DNA from: CAYGHE01 sp964349805
Lineage (GTDB): Bacteria; Patescibacteriota; Saccharimonadia; Saccharimonadales; Saccharimonadaceae
Length of the DNA stretch: 64,000 bases
Direction: 5' to 3'
Assembly: GCA_964349805.1 (NCBI GenBank)
Contig: CAYGHE010000001.1
Span: forward strand, 1-64,000
Each line of letters opens with the position of its first letter. Positions within the stretch are counted from its first letter, which is position 1. Of this stretch, positions 42,062 to 50,702 are shown piece after piece. Made by a program: the position numbers and the translations under genes. Below the pieces are notes generated by a model, which made no database searches, had not been told where the DNA came from, and saw only the letters and a list, made by a program, of their open reading frames with translations.

Positions 42062-42637
42062 ATGTTACGTCTTGGATCTAGAATAATCGGCGCCCCTGTT
42101 ATGGGCCTACAGACTGGCACCAGATTAGCCACTGTTAAAGCCCCGGTTATTGACCCTAGTAATTTAAAAATACTAGCATATGAAGTTGAAGGTCCGTTAT
42201 TAAACGAAAACCCTTCGTTTCTGCGTACTGCTGATATACGTGAAGTCAGTGGAATTGGAATGATTATCGACAGTAGCGATGAGTTCGTGGGGCTTGAAGA
42301 TGTCGTCGTTATCAAAAAATTGTATGATCTAAAATTTAAATTATTAGATATGCCCGTTATTGACAAGGGTAATCAAAAACTCGGGAAAGTAGATGATTAC
42401 AGTTTGGATTTGATTAGTTTCTTTATCGAGCAGTTAAGTGTAAGGCGAAGTATGATAAAGAGTTTAGGCGACACAGGCCTGCTCATTCACAGATCGCAAA
42501 TTATTGAGATAAACAACAAGCACATAGTAGTGCAACAAGCTAAAGGTAAACTAGCTACTCTGCAAAAACCAAGCCAATTGTCGTATCTTAACCCTTTTAG
42601 ACCACCCAACCCTCAAGCTGACGGCGGAGATTCTTAG
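42062..42637 (+). CDS. PRC-barrel domain protein
   Basis: A 191-residue soluble protein with two PRC-barrel-like halves: GSRIIGAPVMGLQTGTRLATVKAP and LLDMPVIDKGNQKLGKVDDYSLD, each cited here in part (RIIGAPVMG..., GKVDDY...). PRC barrels bind RNA or protein partners. TATACT at 42050-42055 lies 6 nt before ATG 42062, so it has its own leaderless promoter after the pil operon. It overlaps convergent recX by 4 nt. Confidence 0.75.
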   Translation: MLRLGSRIIGAPVMGLQTGTRLATVKAPVIDPSNLKILAYEVEGPLLNENPSFLRTADIREVSGIGMIIDSSDEFVGLEDVVVIKKLYDLKFKLLDMPVIDKGNQKLGKVDDYSLDLISFFIEQLSVRRSMIKSLGDTGLLIHRSQIIEINNKHIVVQQAKGKLATLQKPSQLSYLNPFRPPNPQADGGDS

Positions 42638-43269
42638 TCTGACTCGCCCAATACCTGACGTATGTCATCATAATTAAACCCGGCTCGCATTAAATAAGCT
42701 ATCAACTTTTTCTCGTCATCATAGCGAGATTGTTTTTTAGCAACTACTTTTCGTAATTCGCTAATATCATCCCGTTGAGTCTCATCTAGCACTTTATCTA
42801 TAGTCTCCGTTTCTACGCCCTTTGAGCGTAACTCCGCTTGCAGTTTTCGGCTGGACACCCCTTTTTTACTATTGCGGTTCTCTACCCAGAAACGAGCGAA
42901 TTTATCATCATCGATATACCCTTTTTGCTCTAACCGCTCGAAAACTCTATCCGTAAGTTGCGGCGTTAGGCCTTTTTTGGTATTACCTGTTTTAGTACGT
43001 GTATCACGAGTTTTTCTGTACAAGTAATCGCGCACTTCTTTGGCGCTATGCGGTCGCATCAAGCAATATTCTAGAGCCCTTGTGTAGGCCTTGCCGAACT
43101 TACTTTCTTCTTCTAGCGCGTTGAGCTCAGATTCGTCATATTCTTGGCCAACTTTAATACCTAAGTCGGACAGCTGAAAAACATCTAGAGAAAATCGATA
43201 TTTACCGTCAACCGAGACATTCACTCTGTCTTTGTTTTTAGCCTGAACAGAAATCGACGTAATCTTCAT
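42634..43269 (-). CDS. recX: RecX, regulator of RecA
   Basis: Inhibits or tunes RecA filaments. The 211-residue product consists of three-helix RecX repeats: ALEYCLMRPHSAKEVRDYL, FERLEQKGYIDDDKFARFW and LRSKGVETETIDKVL. A basic insert (RKTRDTRTKTGNTKKG) is unusual. It follows recA with a 42-nt gap on the same strand. Confidence 0.9.
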   Translation of the reverse strand: MKITSISVQAKNKDRVNVSVDGKYRFSLDVFQLSDLGIKVGQEYDESELNALEEESKFGKAYTRALEYCLMRPHSAKEVRDYLYRKTRDTRTKTGNTKKGLTPQLTDRVFERLEQKGYIDDDKFARFWVENRNSKKGVSSRKLQAELRSKGVETETIDKVLDETQRDDISELRKVVAKKQSRYDDEKKLIAYLMRAGFNYDDIRQVLGESD

Positions 43270-43311
43270 GTCCGTGAGCCACCGTGCAGGACAATCGCCC
43301 TTTTCATAAAA

Positions 43312-44352
43312 CTACACCGCTTCTTGCGCTACTTTTTCACGAACCTTCTTTTCAATCTCGTCTAATATTTTTGGATTGTCAGCTAAATACTTTTTGGCGC
43401 CTTCTCGGCCCTGTCCAATTTTTTCATCTTTGTAGTCAAACCAAGCGCCGGCCTTGCCAACAATACCGTGCTGAACACCAAGATCAAGCACATCACCAGT
43501 CCTGCTAATTCCTTGGTTGTACATAATATCGAATTCGGCAATCCTGAAAGGAGGAGCGATTTTGTTTTTAACAACTTTAACCTTGGCGCGGTTACCTATG
43601 ATTTCCTCGCCTACTTTAATTTGACCAGTACGACGTATGTCAAGGCGAACCGAAGCATAGAACTTTAAAGCGTTTCCACCAGTAGTCGTCTCTGGGTTAC
43701 CGAACATCACGCCAATCTTCATGCGAATCTGGTTAATGAAAATGACGGTTGTTTTGCTCTTGTTGATTATCCCAGCTAATTTACGCAGAGCTTGGCTCAT
43801 TAATCTAGCTTGCAGCCCCATGTGGCTATCACCCATATCGCCATCGATTTCAGCTTGTGGGACCAAAGCTGCCACCGAGTCAACTACCACCATATCAACC
43901 GCGTTAGAACGCACTAACGTTTCAGCAATTTCAAGCGCCTGTTCGCCGTTGTCTGGTTGCGAGACAAGTAAGTTATCCGTATCAACACCAAGTTTACGAG
44001 CATAGGCTGGATCAAGCGCATGTTCGGCATCAATAAATGCCGCTGTGCCACCACGTTTTTGTACTTCAGCTATAGCATGCAGAGTCAAAGTAGTTTTTCC
44101 AGAAGATTCAGGTCCATATATTTCTAAAACTCGACCGCGCGGGTAACCACCACCTAATGCCAAGTCCAATGAGAGCGTACCGCTACTAATTAACTCAACG
44201 TCAGACGTTGTTGTATCACCAAGACGGCGAATAGCCCCATCACCAAATTGCTTATTGATGTGTTCTTGAGCTAACCCAAGAGCTTTTAATTTGCTCTCAT
44301 TTATTGCTGGTCTTTCTTTGGATGTCGTTTTAGTAGCCTTTTTCTCAGTCAT
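43312..44352 (-). CDS. recA: Recombinase RecA
   Basis: Strand-exchange ATPase for recombination and natural transformation. The 346-residue length is normal. It has Walker A GPESSGKTT, the LSGTLSLDLALGGGYPRGR region with S-S-G substitution, MVVVDSVAALVPQAEI (Walker B/L1), FINQIRMKIGVMFGNPETTTGGNALKFY (L2, cited as two motifs INQIR and GNPETTTGG). A GGGGGAG Shine-Dalgarno precedes ATG 44352. Recombination partners recX, ruvA, ruvB and ruvC lie nearby. Confidence 0.97.
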   Translation of the reverse strand: MTEKKATKTTSKERPAINESKLKALGLAQEHINKQFGDGAIRRLGDTTTSDVELISSGTLSLDLALGGGYPRGRVLEIYGPESSGKTTLTLHAIAEVQKRGGTAAFIDAEHALDPAYARKLGVDTDNLLVSQPDNGEQALEIAETLVRSNAVDMVVVDSVAALVPQAEIDGDMGDSHMGLQARLMSQALRKLAGIINKSKTTVIFINQIRMKIGVMFGNPETTTGGNALKFYASVRLDIRRTGQIKVGEEIIGNRAKVKVVKNKIAPPFRIAEFDIMYNQGISRTGDVLDLGVQHGIVGKAGAWFDYKDEKIGQGREGAKKYLADNPKILDEIEKKVREKVAQEAV

Positions 44353-44416
44353 ATTCTCCCCCTGTATTTACCATCTATTATACTTGGATAACCGATAATT
44401 TGCTATAATGTTACTA

Positions 44417-44812
44417 GTGAAAAAACATATTAGCGGGTTCACTGTTATAGAATTAATTTTTGTCGCCGTATTACTGGCTGTGGCAAGCGTTATATTTTTT
44501 GTTCAGAAAAGTGACCTAGAAAGCGTAGCTCGTGACAACCACCGTAAAACCGCTATTAATGCGATGTATTACGGGCTCGAAGAGGTTTTTTATCCAGAAA
44601 AAGGTTATTATCCCCGATCTCTAGATAGTGATACCTTAAAGTCAGTTGACCCGGACCTTTTCAACGATCCTGACGGTCAAGCTATCGGTTCCTCTGGTAG
44701 TTCATACTTATATTCACCTACCGAGTGCTCAAATGAAAAGTGCAAAAGCTATAAATTAAGTGCGACTCTAGAGAACGAAGACGACTTTGTCAAAGAAAAC
44801 CGAGACAGGTAA
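44417..44812 (+). CDS. Type IV pseudopilin
   Basis: A 131-residue prepilin-like protein with leader KKHISG, cleaved before FTVIELIFVAVLL with Glu at +5. The globular part has a Cys pair in SPTECSNEKCKSY. TATAAT at 44404-44409 lies 7 nt before GTG 44417, supporting this GTG rather than the ATG that overlaps the -10 box. It is an isolated gene between recA and ruvB, away from both pil clusters. Confidence 0.8.
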   Translation: MKKHISGFTVIELIFVAVLLAVASVIFFVQKSDLESVARDNHRKTAINAMYYGLEEVFYPEKGYYPRSLDSDTLKSVDPDLFNDPDGQAIGSSGSSYLYSPTECSNEKCKSYKLSATLENEDDFVKENRDR

Positions 44813-44850
44813 AGAACAGTTTCTTAATTCACAATTTTTAATTCCTAAAC

Positions 44851-44968
44851 CCTGACTTTACGGGTGACGCGAGGCGGGGGAGCGCCCAAAATCGAGTTTT
44901 CGCGCAGGCGAAAAGAGATTTTAGGGGCGGACCGAGCGACAGGACCCGTAAAAAAGTAGGTGGTCAGG
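44851..44968. repeat. Long multi-stem inverted repeat between convergent genes
   Basis: Nested arms across 118 bp: CCTGAC/GTCAGG (44851-44856 with 44963-44968), TTTACGGGT/ACCCGTAAA (44857-44865 with 44944-44952), GCCCAAAATC/GATTTTAGGGGC (44884-44893 with 44917-44928) and TTTTCGC/GCGAAAA (44897-44903 with 44908-44914). It fills the 184-nt gap between the pseudopilin and ruvB stop codons, and probably terminates both. No coding content seen. Confidence 0.6.
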
Positions 44969-44996
44969 TAATCAATGTGATTTGTAAAGTAATCTA

Positions 44997-46028
44997 CTAC
45001 ACTAACTTTTGCTGAGCTTTGTTAGTCGAAACTTCTCTTTTGAGATGTTTGTGCGCCTTGGAAGTAACTCGCCGGCCACGAGGTGTGCGTTCAATGAATC
45101 CGATTTGCATTAAATAAGGTTCATAAAAATCTTCAATAGTCGTCATCTCATCACCGGTCAGAGCTGATATAGTGTTAAGTCCCACAGGTCTGTCACCGTA
45201 ATTATCAATTATATTACTGAGTAAGTTGCGGTCACCTGCATCCAATCCTAGTTCATCTATCTCTAGTAGTGCCAAGGCAGCTTTGGTAGTAGCGGCGTCG
45301 ATTATTCCATCGCCATTAACGTCAGCGTAGTCGCGAACGCGTTTTAATAATCGATTGGCTACTCGAGGAGTCAAGCGCGCGCGAGTTGAAAGCATTTTAG
45401 CGGATTCTGAATCAATCTTGCTGTTAAGTATTTTTGACGACCTTTTTATAATACTGGCAATTTCTTCGGGTGTGTAAAATTCTAGCCGATGGATTAAGCC
45501 GAAACGGTCCCTTAATGGAGCAGCTAATGCGCCTGTTCGGGTAGTAGCGCCTATTACCGTAAATTTGGGCAAATCCAACCTTACGCTTCGCGCCGCTGGC
45601 CCCTTGCCAATCATAATATCTAACTTGAAATCTTCCATGGCGGCATACAACACTTCTTCTACTGTTCTACCCAACCTATGTATTTCATCGATGAATAAAA
45701 TGTCTCCGTCACCAAGATTAGTAAGGATACTAGCTAAATCCCCTGCCCTTTCAATGGCCGGACCAGCTGTAACTCTAATATTCTTGCCCATCTCATTAGC
45801 AATAATGGTTGCCATTGTCGTTTTACCAAGTCCTGGCGGGCCGTACAGCAATACATGATCAACTGGCTCATCGCGCTTTTTAGCAGCAGCAATAGCTAGC
45901 TTCAAATTATTTTTTAACCGCTCTTGACCAACATATTCTACAAATGTTTTTGGCCGCAGGGTAACTTCAATAACCTCTTCATCGCTGTTATCGTCTGTAT
46001 CTGTATCAACAATTCTCTCTACAACCAT
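44997..46028 (-). CDS. ruvB: Holliday junction helicase motor RuvB
   Basis: AAA+ motor that drives branch migration with RuvA. The 343-residue product has RPKTFVEYVGQ, Walker A GPPGLGKTT, Walker B ILFIDEIHRL, sensor GATTRTGALAAPLRDRFG and the C-terminal winged helix (GFIERTPRGR). It lies 2 nt after the nudix gene in the ruvC-ruvA-nudix-ruvB operon. Confidence 0.97.
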   Translation of the reverse strand: MVVERIVDTDTDDNSDEEVIEVTLRPKTFVEYVGQERLKNNLKLAIAAAKKRDEPVDHVLLYGPPGLGKTTMATIIANEMGKNIRVTAGPAIERAGDLASILTNLGDGDILFIDEIHRLGRTVEEVLYAAMEDFKLDIMIGKGPAARSVRLDLPKFTVIGATTRTGALAAPLRDRFGLIHRLEFYTPEEIASIIKRSSKILNSKIDSESAKMLSTRARLTPRVANRLLKRVRDYADVNGDGIIDAATTKAALALLEIDELGLDAGDRNLLSNIIDNYGDRPVGLNTISALTGDEMTTIEDFYEPYLMQIGFIERTPRGRRVTSKAHKHLKREVSTNKAQQKLV

Positions 46029-46030
46029 AT

Positions 46031-46528
46031 CTAGCCTATTACTTCCTTAATGATATTACGAAAGTCTATGGTGCTGGCTATTGTCAGGTTGTCTAGCTTA
46101 TCAATCTCAATCCACTTTGCCATATCGGCATTCTTTTTCTCCCAGTCATCAAACCCATCTACAGAAATTTCACCGCCAATTTTGGTGCATAAATAGTACA
46201 AGAGTATGGTGCGGTAGGCTTGTTGACCATCTGGATTATCGGTAGGAAGCATTACTAAATTCTCACGAACGTTAATAATTCGATTAGCACATACATCGAT
46301 GCCTGTTTCTTCTTTTACTTCTCTTTCAACGGCCTGTTCAAAAGTTTCGTGCATTTCCACCCCACCACCCGGTAAATCGTAGCCTCCTCTACGCTGAGGA
46401 CATAAAAGAATTCTATTATCTTCAATGACAACACCGTATGCGCTAGGACGCCACTTGAGCGTACTGCCTGTTATTGCGTGTTGTGACCCTTCGAAGTCTA
46501 CGGCGGTAAGTTCCCTGTTATTGATCAC
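46031..46528 (-). CDS. NUDIX hydrolase
   Basis: A 165-residue pyrophosphohydrolase with the complete Nudix box GGGVEMHETFEQAVEREV followed by KEETGI. Substrate is not evident; candidates are oxidised or capped nucleotides. It overlaps ruvA by 11 nt and ends 2 nt before ruvB, so it is embedded in the ruv operon. Confidence 0.92.
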   Translation of the reverse strand: MINNRELTAVDFEGSQHAITGSTLKWRPSAYGVVIEDNRILLCPQRRGGYDLPGGGVEMHETFEQAVEREVKEETGIDVCANRIINVRENLVMLPTDNPDGQQAYRTILLYYLCTKIGGEISVDGFDDWEKKNADMAKWIEIDKLDNLTIASTIDFRNIIKEVIG

Positions 46529-47105
46529 TTTTGCTCCTTAATGCTTCTCTAACTCTTTCGGCGGTAGATAAATCGGTAGGCACACCTTCAAGAGCCTCCG
46601 TGGCGTCGCTAAGATTATAGCCAAGAGCCACCAAGGCTTCGAGTGCTTCGTCTTTAGCAATAATAATCTCCGAAATACCCGTGTTACTAACATTGCCACG
46701 AAGAGCTAAGCCGACTTTGTCGGATAAATCCACGACTACACGTTCGGCTGTTTTCTTACCTACTCCAGATGCTTGGGAAACAAAGGCCGCATCGCTTCTA
46801 GCGATGGCATTTCTTACGGTTTCACTATCGCTAATAGACAAGATAGCTAACGCAGCTTTGGGGCCAACTCCCTGAACCGTAATTAATAATTCAAATAATT
46901 TCTTGGCGGTTAATGAAGAAAAACCAAAAAGCTCTTGGCTTTGTTCGCGAACATGGTGATAAGTATAGAGCTTAATCTCTTCATTCAGCGACGCCGCCTC
47001 AAAATCACTAGCAGCAACCTGCACCTCGTACCCTATGTCATGAACGTCAACTATTAGTGACGATCCAAATTTTTCGGTAACAATGCCCGAAACATGCGCA
47101 ATCAT
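46518..47105 (-). CDS. ruvA: Holliday junction-binding protein RuvA
   Basis: Tetrameric junction-binding subunit. The 195-residue product has an N-terminal OB fold (MIAHVSGIVTEKF), two helix-hairpin-helix motifs (LLITVQGVGPKAALAIL and ASGVGKKTAERVVVDL) and the C-terminal RuvB-binding domain (EALVALGYNLSDA). TATAAT lies 7 nt before ATG 47105. Confidence 0.96.
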   Translation of the reverse strand: MIAHVSGIVTEKFGSSLIVDVHDIGYEVQVAASDFEAASLNEEIKLYTYHHVREQSQELFGFSSLTAKKLFELLITVQGVGPKAALAILSISDSETVRNAIARSDAAFVSQASGVGKKTAERVVVDLSDKVGLALRGNVSNTGISEIIIAKDEALEALVALGYNLSDATEALEGVPTDLSTAERVREALRSKSDQ

Positions 47106-47113
47106 ATATCTTA

Positions 47114-47587
47114 TTATACTCGAGTCATCATCGAATGGGTAATGGCGGCCGCTAGAGCGTCAGCGCAATCGTCTGGTTTAGGTACGGTCTTCATTCCTAA
47201 ATGCAGGCGAACCATTTCTTGCATTTGTTTTTTGTCGGCACGGCCATAACCGGTTAGTGTTTGTTTCATTTGTAGTGGAGTGTATTCGAATATCGGTATT
47301 CCACTCTTGCGACCAGCAAGTATCACTACGCCACGAGCCTGCGACACGCTCATAGCTGTTGTTACGTTTTTAGCAAAAAACAGTTTTTCGACTGCCATGG
47401 CCTCAGGTTTTGTTTCGGCAATAATCTCCATTAAGCTATCAAAAATTTCTTCTAGCCGTTCTTCGTGAGGCGTATGAGCTGGTGTCCTTATCACTCCAGC
47501 CTCAACTAGCTCGGTTTTGTTTTTATGAATCTCAATAACACCGAATCCTAGAATCCCCGTGCCAGGATCGATACCAATAATCCTCAT
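47114..47587 (-). CDS. ruvC: Holliday junction resolvase RuvC
   Basis: Junction endonuclease with an RNase H-like fold. In the 157-residue product the catalytic acidic residues are in IIGIDPGT (Asp7), AVEKLFF (Glu), and DDCADALAAA (two Asp). It heads the ruv operon. TATACT at 47594-47599 (read on the minus strand) lies exactly 6 nt before ATG 47587. Confidence 0.96.
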   Translation of the reverse strand: MRIIGIDPGTGILGFGVIEIHKNKTELVEAGVIRTPAHTPHEERLEEIFDSLMEIIAETKPEAMAVEKLFFAKNVTTAMSVSQARGVVILAGRKSGIPIFEYTPLQMKQTLTGYGRADKKQMQEMVRLHLGMKTVPKPDDCADALAAAITHSMMTRV

Positions 47588-47608
47588 GGCTTTAGTATAG
47601 GCTATTTT

Positions 47609-49264
47609 TCAAAAGCGTGTCATAAAAGGTAGTTTACGCAAGACTTTCACTAGCTCACGTCTCCACTCCCAAGTACCGTATCCGATTGCCAAAGTTCCCG
47701 CACCGCCAAACAAAATCCAATTCATAGGCATCCCAAAAGATTCTTCTATTTCTTCAACCCCATACTCGGCATCGGGCATAGTTACAATGTTGCGGCAACG
47801 ATTAGTTTCAGGATGGCGATACTGCCCAGGCTTACAAGGAGCTAGTGTAGTAGTACCCGCTATTGAGCGGCAGCGGTTAGTCTCCGGGTGACGGTATTGG
47901 CCGGGTTTGCAGGGAGCTAAGCTACTTTCTGAAGCTATATTGCGACAGCGATTAGTTTCGGGGTTTCTTTCTTGTCCAGGTTTACAAGGAGCAAGTGTTG
48001 ACGAAGCAGACTCTATTAACTTGCACCGATTAGTTTCAGGGTTTCGATACTGATTTGGCGCACATGGCTCAAGATTACTTGATTGACCACCGTTATCATC
48101 CGACAGGAGGTTTTTGACTCCAGGCGTCGGACGGTTAGTATACTGCCAAATTTCGTCAATCAGAGCCCATGCCAATCCGCTAGCAGGATTTTCATAAATT
48201 GGTGTTTCGTACATGATTTTATCGTCACTAACTCTGGTTAATTTCACTCGGCTCTCACTATTTAGCAATGTAAACTTAATTGTTGAGTTATAGAAAGCTA
48301 TGTACTGTCCCGGCTCAACTATAGACCCCTCTGGGAAGGCATACGACTTTTCGTAATTAGATCCAGTGCTAATTACATAACCTGCAAGATCCATAGCATA
48401 ATCATTTGGATTGTAGATTTCTATAAACTCATTCCCGACATCGTCACCGTCTGGGTTAGGTAGTAGCTCGGTGATAAGTAATATCGTAGTATCCTCTACG
48501 CAGTCGCCAACTGTATTAAGTCTATATCCTACGGTGACAGTCTCTTGAACTCCCTCAAGATTGATACATACATCAACGGGTGGCGGTATACACGCACCCG
48601 TTTCGTCGTGCATATAACCATCTGGTAAAATTTCCTGCAAGCCTTCTATGTTCATGCAAATATCGACCACTTCATATAGTGCACCATATTGATATTCTTG
48701 CCTCATAACACTTTGGAAAAAATCGGTGGCGTTATTATCTGTATCTAATAGAATATTCGATTCTTCTATTTTGATTCGTTCTATAATCCTATTTGGGCCC
48801 ATCTCAGCAGGAAAACCCTCGGGATTAACAGCGGTTGAACCCCACCCGACTTTATCTATAATTCGGCCTGCATTGTCCACTAAATAGGCATGTCCGCTCG
48901 AATTTAGGTTACTTCCCATCGTTAAGTCTATCTGTATATCCGAGCTTAGCTGGGTTTGAGAAGAAGCCAGTAGTGCAAAAGACCGGGCTGGTAAAAATAT
49001 ATGAACAGCTGGATTAGCGTCTGTAAAACAGCCTAATTTAGTACGCGAGCTATCACCAGCGGCACTACGCAGAATACACCAGTTAGTGATGTCAACGTCC
49101 ACATCGGAATTATTATATATTTCAACCAACCGACTACTATTGATATCTCCGGCCTGGAGTTGGCTGATAACCACGCTATCACTGGTCGCATATGAGGGCT
49201 CTGCGACCAGTGATACCGCCACAAGAGCGCTAATCAGAATCATAAAGAAAAAACGCTTATGCAT
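47609..49264 (-). CDS. Secreted lamin-tail-domain protein with Cys-rich repeats and C-terminal anchor
   Basis: A 551-residue surface protein with a signal peptide (about 1-27, ending near SYATS) and two lamin-tail (LTD) domains (about 30-190 and 275-400; the second has LLITELLPNPDG and NEFIEIYNP). Two short Cys-containing linkers (INLEGVQE type) lie between. Four tandem ~25-residue repeats follow, of the form CxPGQxRxPETNRC, each with one Cys pair. It ends in a transmembrane helix and basic tail without LPxTG. ATG 49264 lies 6 nt after TATAAT. Role probably adhesive or structural. Confidence 0.75.
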   Translation of the reverse strand: MHKRFFFMILISALVAVSLVAEPSYATSDSVVISQLQAGDINSSRLVEIYNNSDVDVDITNWCILRSAAGDSSRTKLGCFTDANPAVHIFLPARSFALLASSQTQLSSDIQIDLTMGSNLNSSGHAYLVDNAGRIIDKVGWGSTAVNPEGFPAEMGPNRIIERIKIEESNILLDTDNNATDFFQSVMRQEYQYGALYEVVDICMNIEGLQEILPDGYMHDETGACIPPPVDVCINLEGVQETVTVGYRLNTVGDCVEDTTILLITELLPNPDGDDVGNEFIEIYNPNDYAMDLAGYVISTGSNYEKSYAFPEGSIVEPGQYIAFYNSTIKFTLLNSESRVKLTRVSDDKIMYETPIYENPASGLAWALIDEIWQYTNRPTPGVKNLLSDDNGGQSSNLEPCAPNQYRNPETNRCKLIESASSTLAPCKPGQERNPETNRCRNIASESSLAPCKPGQYRHPETNRCRSIAGTTTLAPCKPGQYRHPETNRCRNIVTMPDAEYGVEEIEESFGMPMNWILFGGAGTLAIGYGTWEWRRELVKVLRKLPFMTRF

Positions 49265-49302
49265 ACACACATTATAAGTTTTTATTAAGCTAATTACAAG
49301 TT

Positions 49303-50025
49303 TTATTCTATATCAACAGTAATTTCGGCGTTGCTGTGAACATTGACTACGTCGTCTAAATCATCCAGAGCATCCAAAAGCCTAATGAGTTTTTCGGCTG
49401 TCTCTTTGTCGTTTATCTCAATCGGCGTATTGGCTATATATTGCAACTCGGCGTCCTTTACTTCTAACCCAGATGAGATTATGAGTTCGCGAGTTTTATT
49501 GAGGTCTTTCTGGTCAGTATAAACCACAAGTTCACCGTCTTCTTCGTTAGCATCTTCGGCGCCTGCTTCTAGCACGATCAGTAGAGCATCTTCACCCACA
49601 GCGTCGACAATTATTACGCCTTTTCTAGAGAACTGGAACATGACGCTACCAGAATCAGCGATGCGACCACCATTTTTCGTAAGAGCTGTTCGGACTTCAG
49701 GAAATGTACGATTCTTGTTATCAGTAGCCGCTTCTATGATAATGCCTATTCCGCCAGGACCTACGCCTTCGTAAGTAATTTCTTCTAAAACCGCCGCGCT
49801 TTTATCGCTCACGCGATCAATTGCCCGCTGAATATTAGCATTTGGCATATTAACAGCCCTGGCCTTTTCAATCGCCAATGCTAGCGATGGATTCATTGAA
49901 GGATCGATACCAGTACGAGCAGCTAAGGCAATTTGGTTGCCTAATTTCGTGAAGACAGCACCGCGCTTGGCGTCGTTCGCACCTTTCTCGCGCTTAATCT
50001 TGGACCATTTATTGTGACCTGACAT
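49303..50025 (-). CDS. yebC: YebC/TACO1-family protein
   Basis: A 240-residue protein of the YebC/PmpR family, implicated in transcription control and, more recently, in rescue of ribosomes at difficult sequences. MSGHNKWSKIKREKGANDAKRG and GGIGIIIEAATDNKNRT are typical; only parts are quoted as NKWSKIK and EAATDNKNRT. A GGAGATGAGCT Shine-Dalgarno lies before ATG 50025. It neighbours the ruv operon, a common association. Confidence 0.95.
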   Translation of the reverse strand: MSGHNKWSKIKREKGANDAKRGAVFTKLGNQIALAARTGIDPSMNPSLALAIEKARAVNMPNANIQRAIDRVSDKSAAVLEEITYEGVGPGGIGIIIEAATDNKNRTFPEVRTALTKNGGRIADSGSVMFQFSRKGVIIVDAVGEDALLIVLEAGAEDANEEDGELVVYTDQKDLNKTRELIISSGLEVKDAELQYIANTPIEINDKETAEKLIRLLDALDDLDDVVNVHSNAEITVDIE

Positions 50026-50106
50026 AGCTCATCTCCACTGGATTTTATATCATATTTATTCCATTATAACAGATACGACACTGTTTCTCTATGCTATACT
50101 GCCACT

Positions 50107-50700
50107 ATGTTGCCAGACATCCACCGCCTAATCGAGTTACAAAAAATGCTTGATAGTTTTAGCAGTATTGAGCGTATCGTACACCGTAAACATAAAGGCA
50201 AATTCAGGCTAGAGAATGATACAGAACACAGTTATAACCTAGCTATGACTGCTTGGTTTTTGGCCAAGTGGTTTCCCGAGCTAGATAAAGACCGCCTAAT
50301 AAAATATGCTCTGGTTCATGATTTAGTAGAAGTGCATGCAGGCGACACTTATATATATGGTCCCGCCGATCATATAAATTCAAAGGCTAAGCGTGAAGCT
50401 AAAGCACTCAAAAAACTTAAAAAAGACTGGGCTGACTTTGTTGATATGGTTGATTCTCTTGAAGAGTACGAGTCTAGGGCAAACGCGGAGGCTAATTTCA
50501 TATACGCCCTGGACAAGATTATGCCTGCGATGGCCATCTATATTAACGACGGCTTTTCTTTCAAGAAACATGAAGTTACCACCAAAATGTTTTATGATGC
50601 CAAAGTCGCTAAGGTGTCCTTATCACCAGAAATTTTACCGTATTTTGAACAACTGCACACATTACTCCTGGAGCATCCTGAGATTATTCAAAGAGCATAA
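50107..50700 (+). CDS. HD-domain hydrolase (YfbR/HDDC2-like)
   Basis: A 197-residue metal-dependent phosphohydrolase. The HD signature reads RLENDTEHSYNLAM (His), then LVHDLVEVHAGD with His-Asp, and a distal Asp in YALDKIMP. YfbR-like enzymes dephosphorylate 5'-deoxynucleotides. TATACT at 50095-50100 is 6 nt before ATG 50107. It converges with comEC, 2 nt apart. Confidence 0.85.
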   Translation: MLPDIHRLIELQKMLDSFSSIERIVHRKHKGKFRLENDTEHSYNLAMTAWFLAKWFPELDKDRLIKYALVHDLVEVHAGDTYIYGPADHINSKAKREAKALKKLKKDWADFVDMVDSLEEYESRANAEANFIYALDKIMPAMAIYINDGFSFKKHEVTTKMFYDAKVAKVSLSPEILPYFEQLHTLLLEHPEIIQRA

Positions 50701-50702
50701 TT

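Noticed and set aside
44851..44968. Fifth member of the tRNA-tail family
   Set aside because: No tRNA gene adjoins it, and GGTTCG, TGAAGCG and CGGAGGAG motifs and a CCA-end copy are missing.
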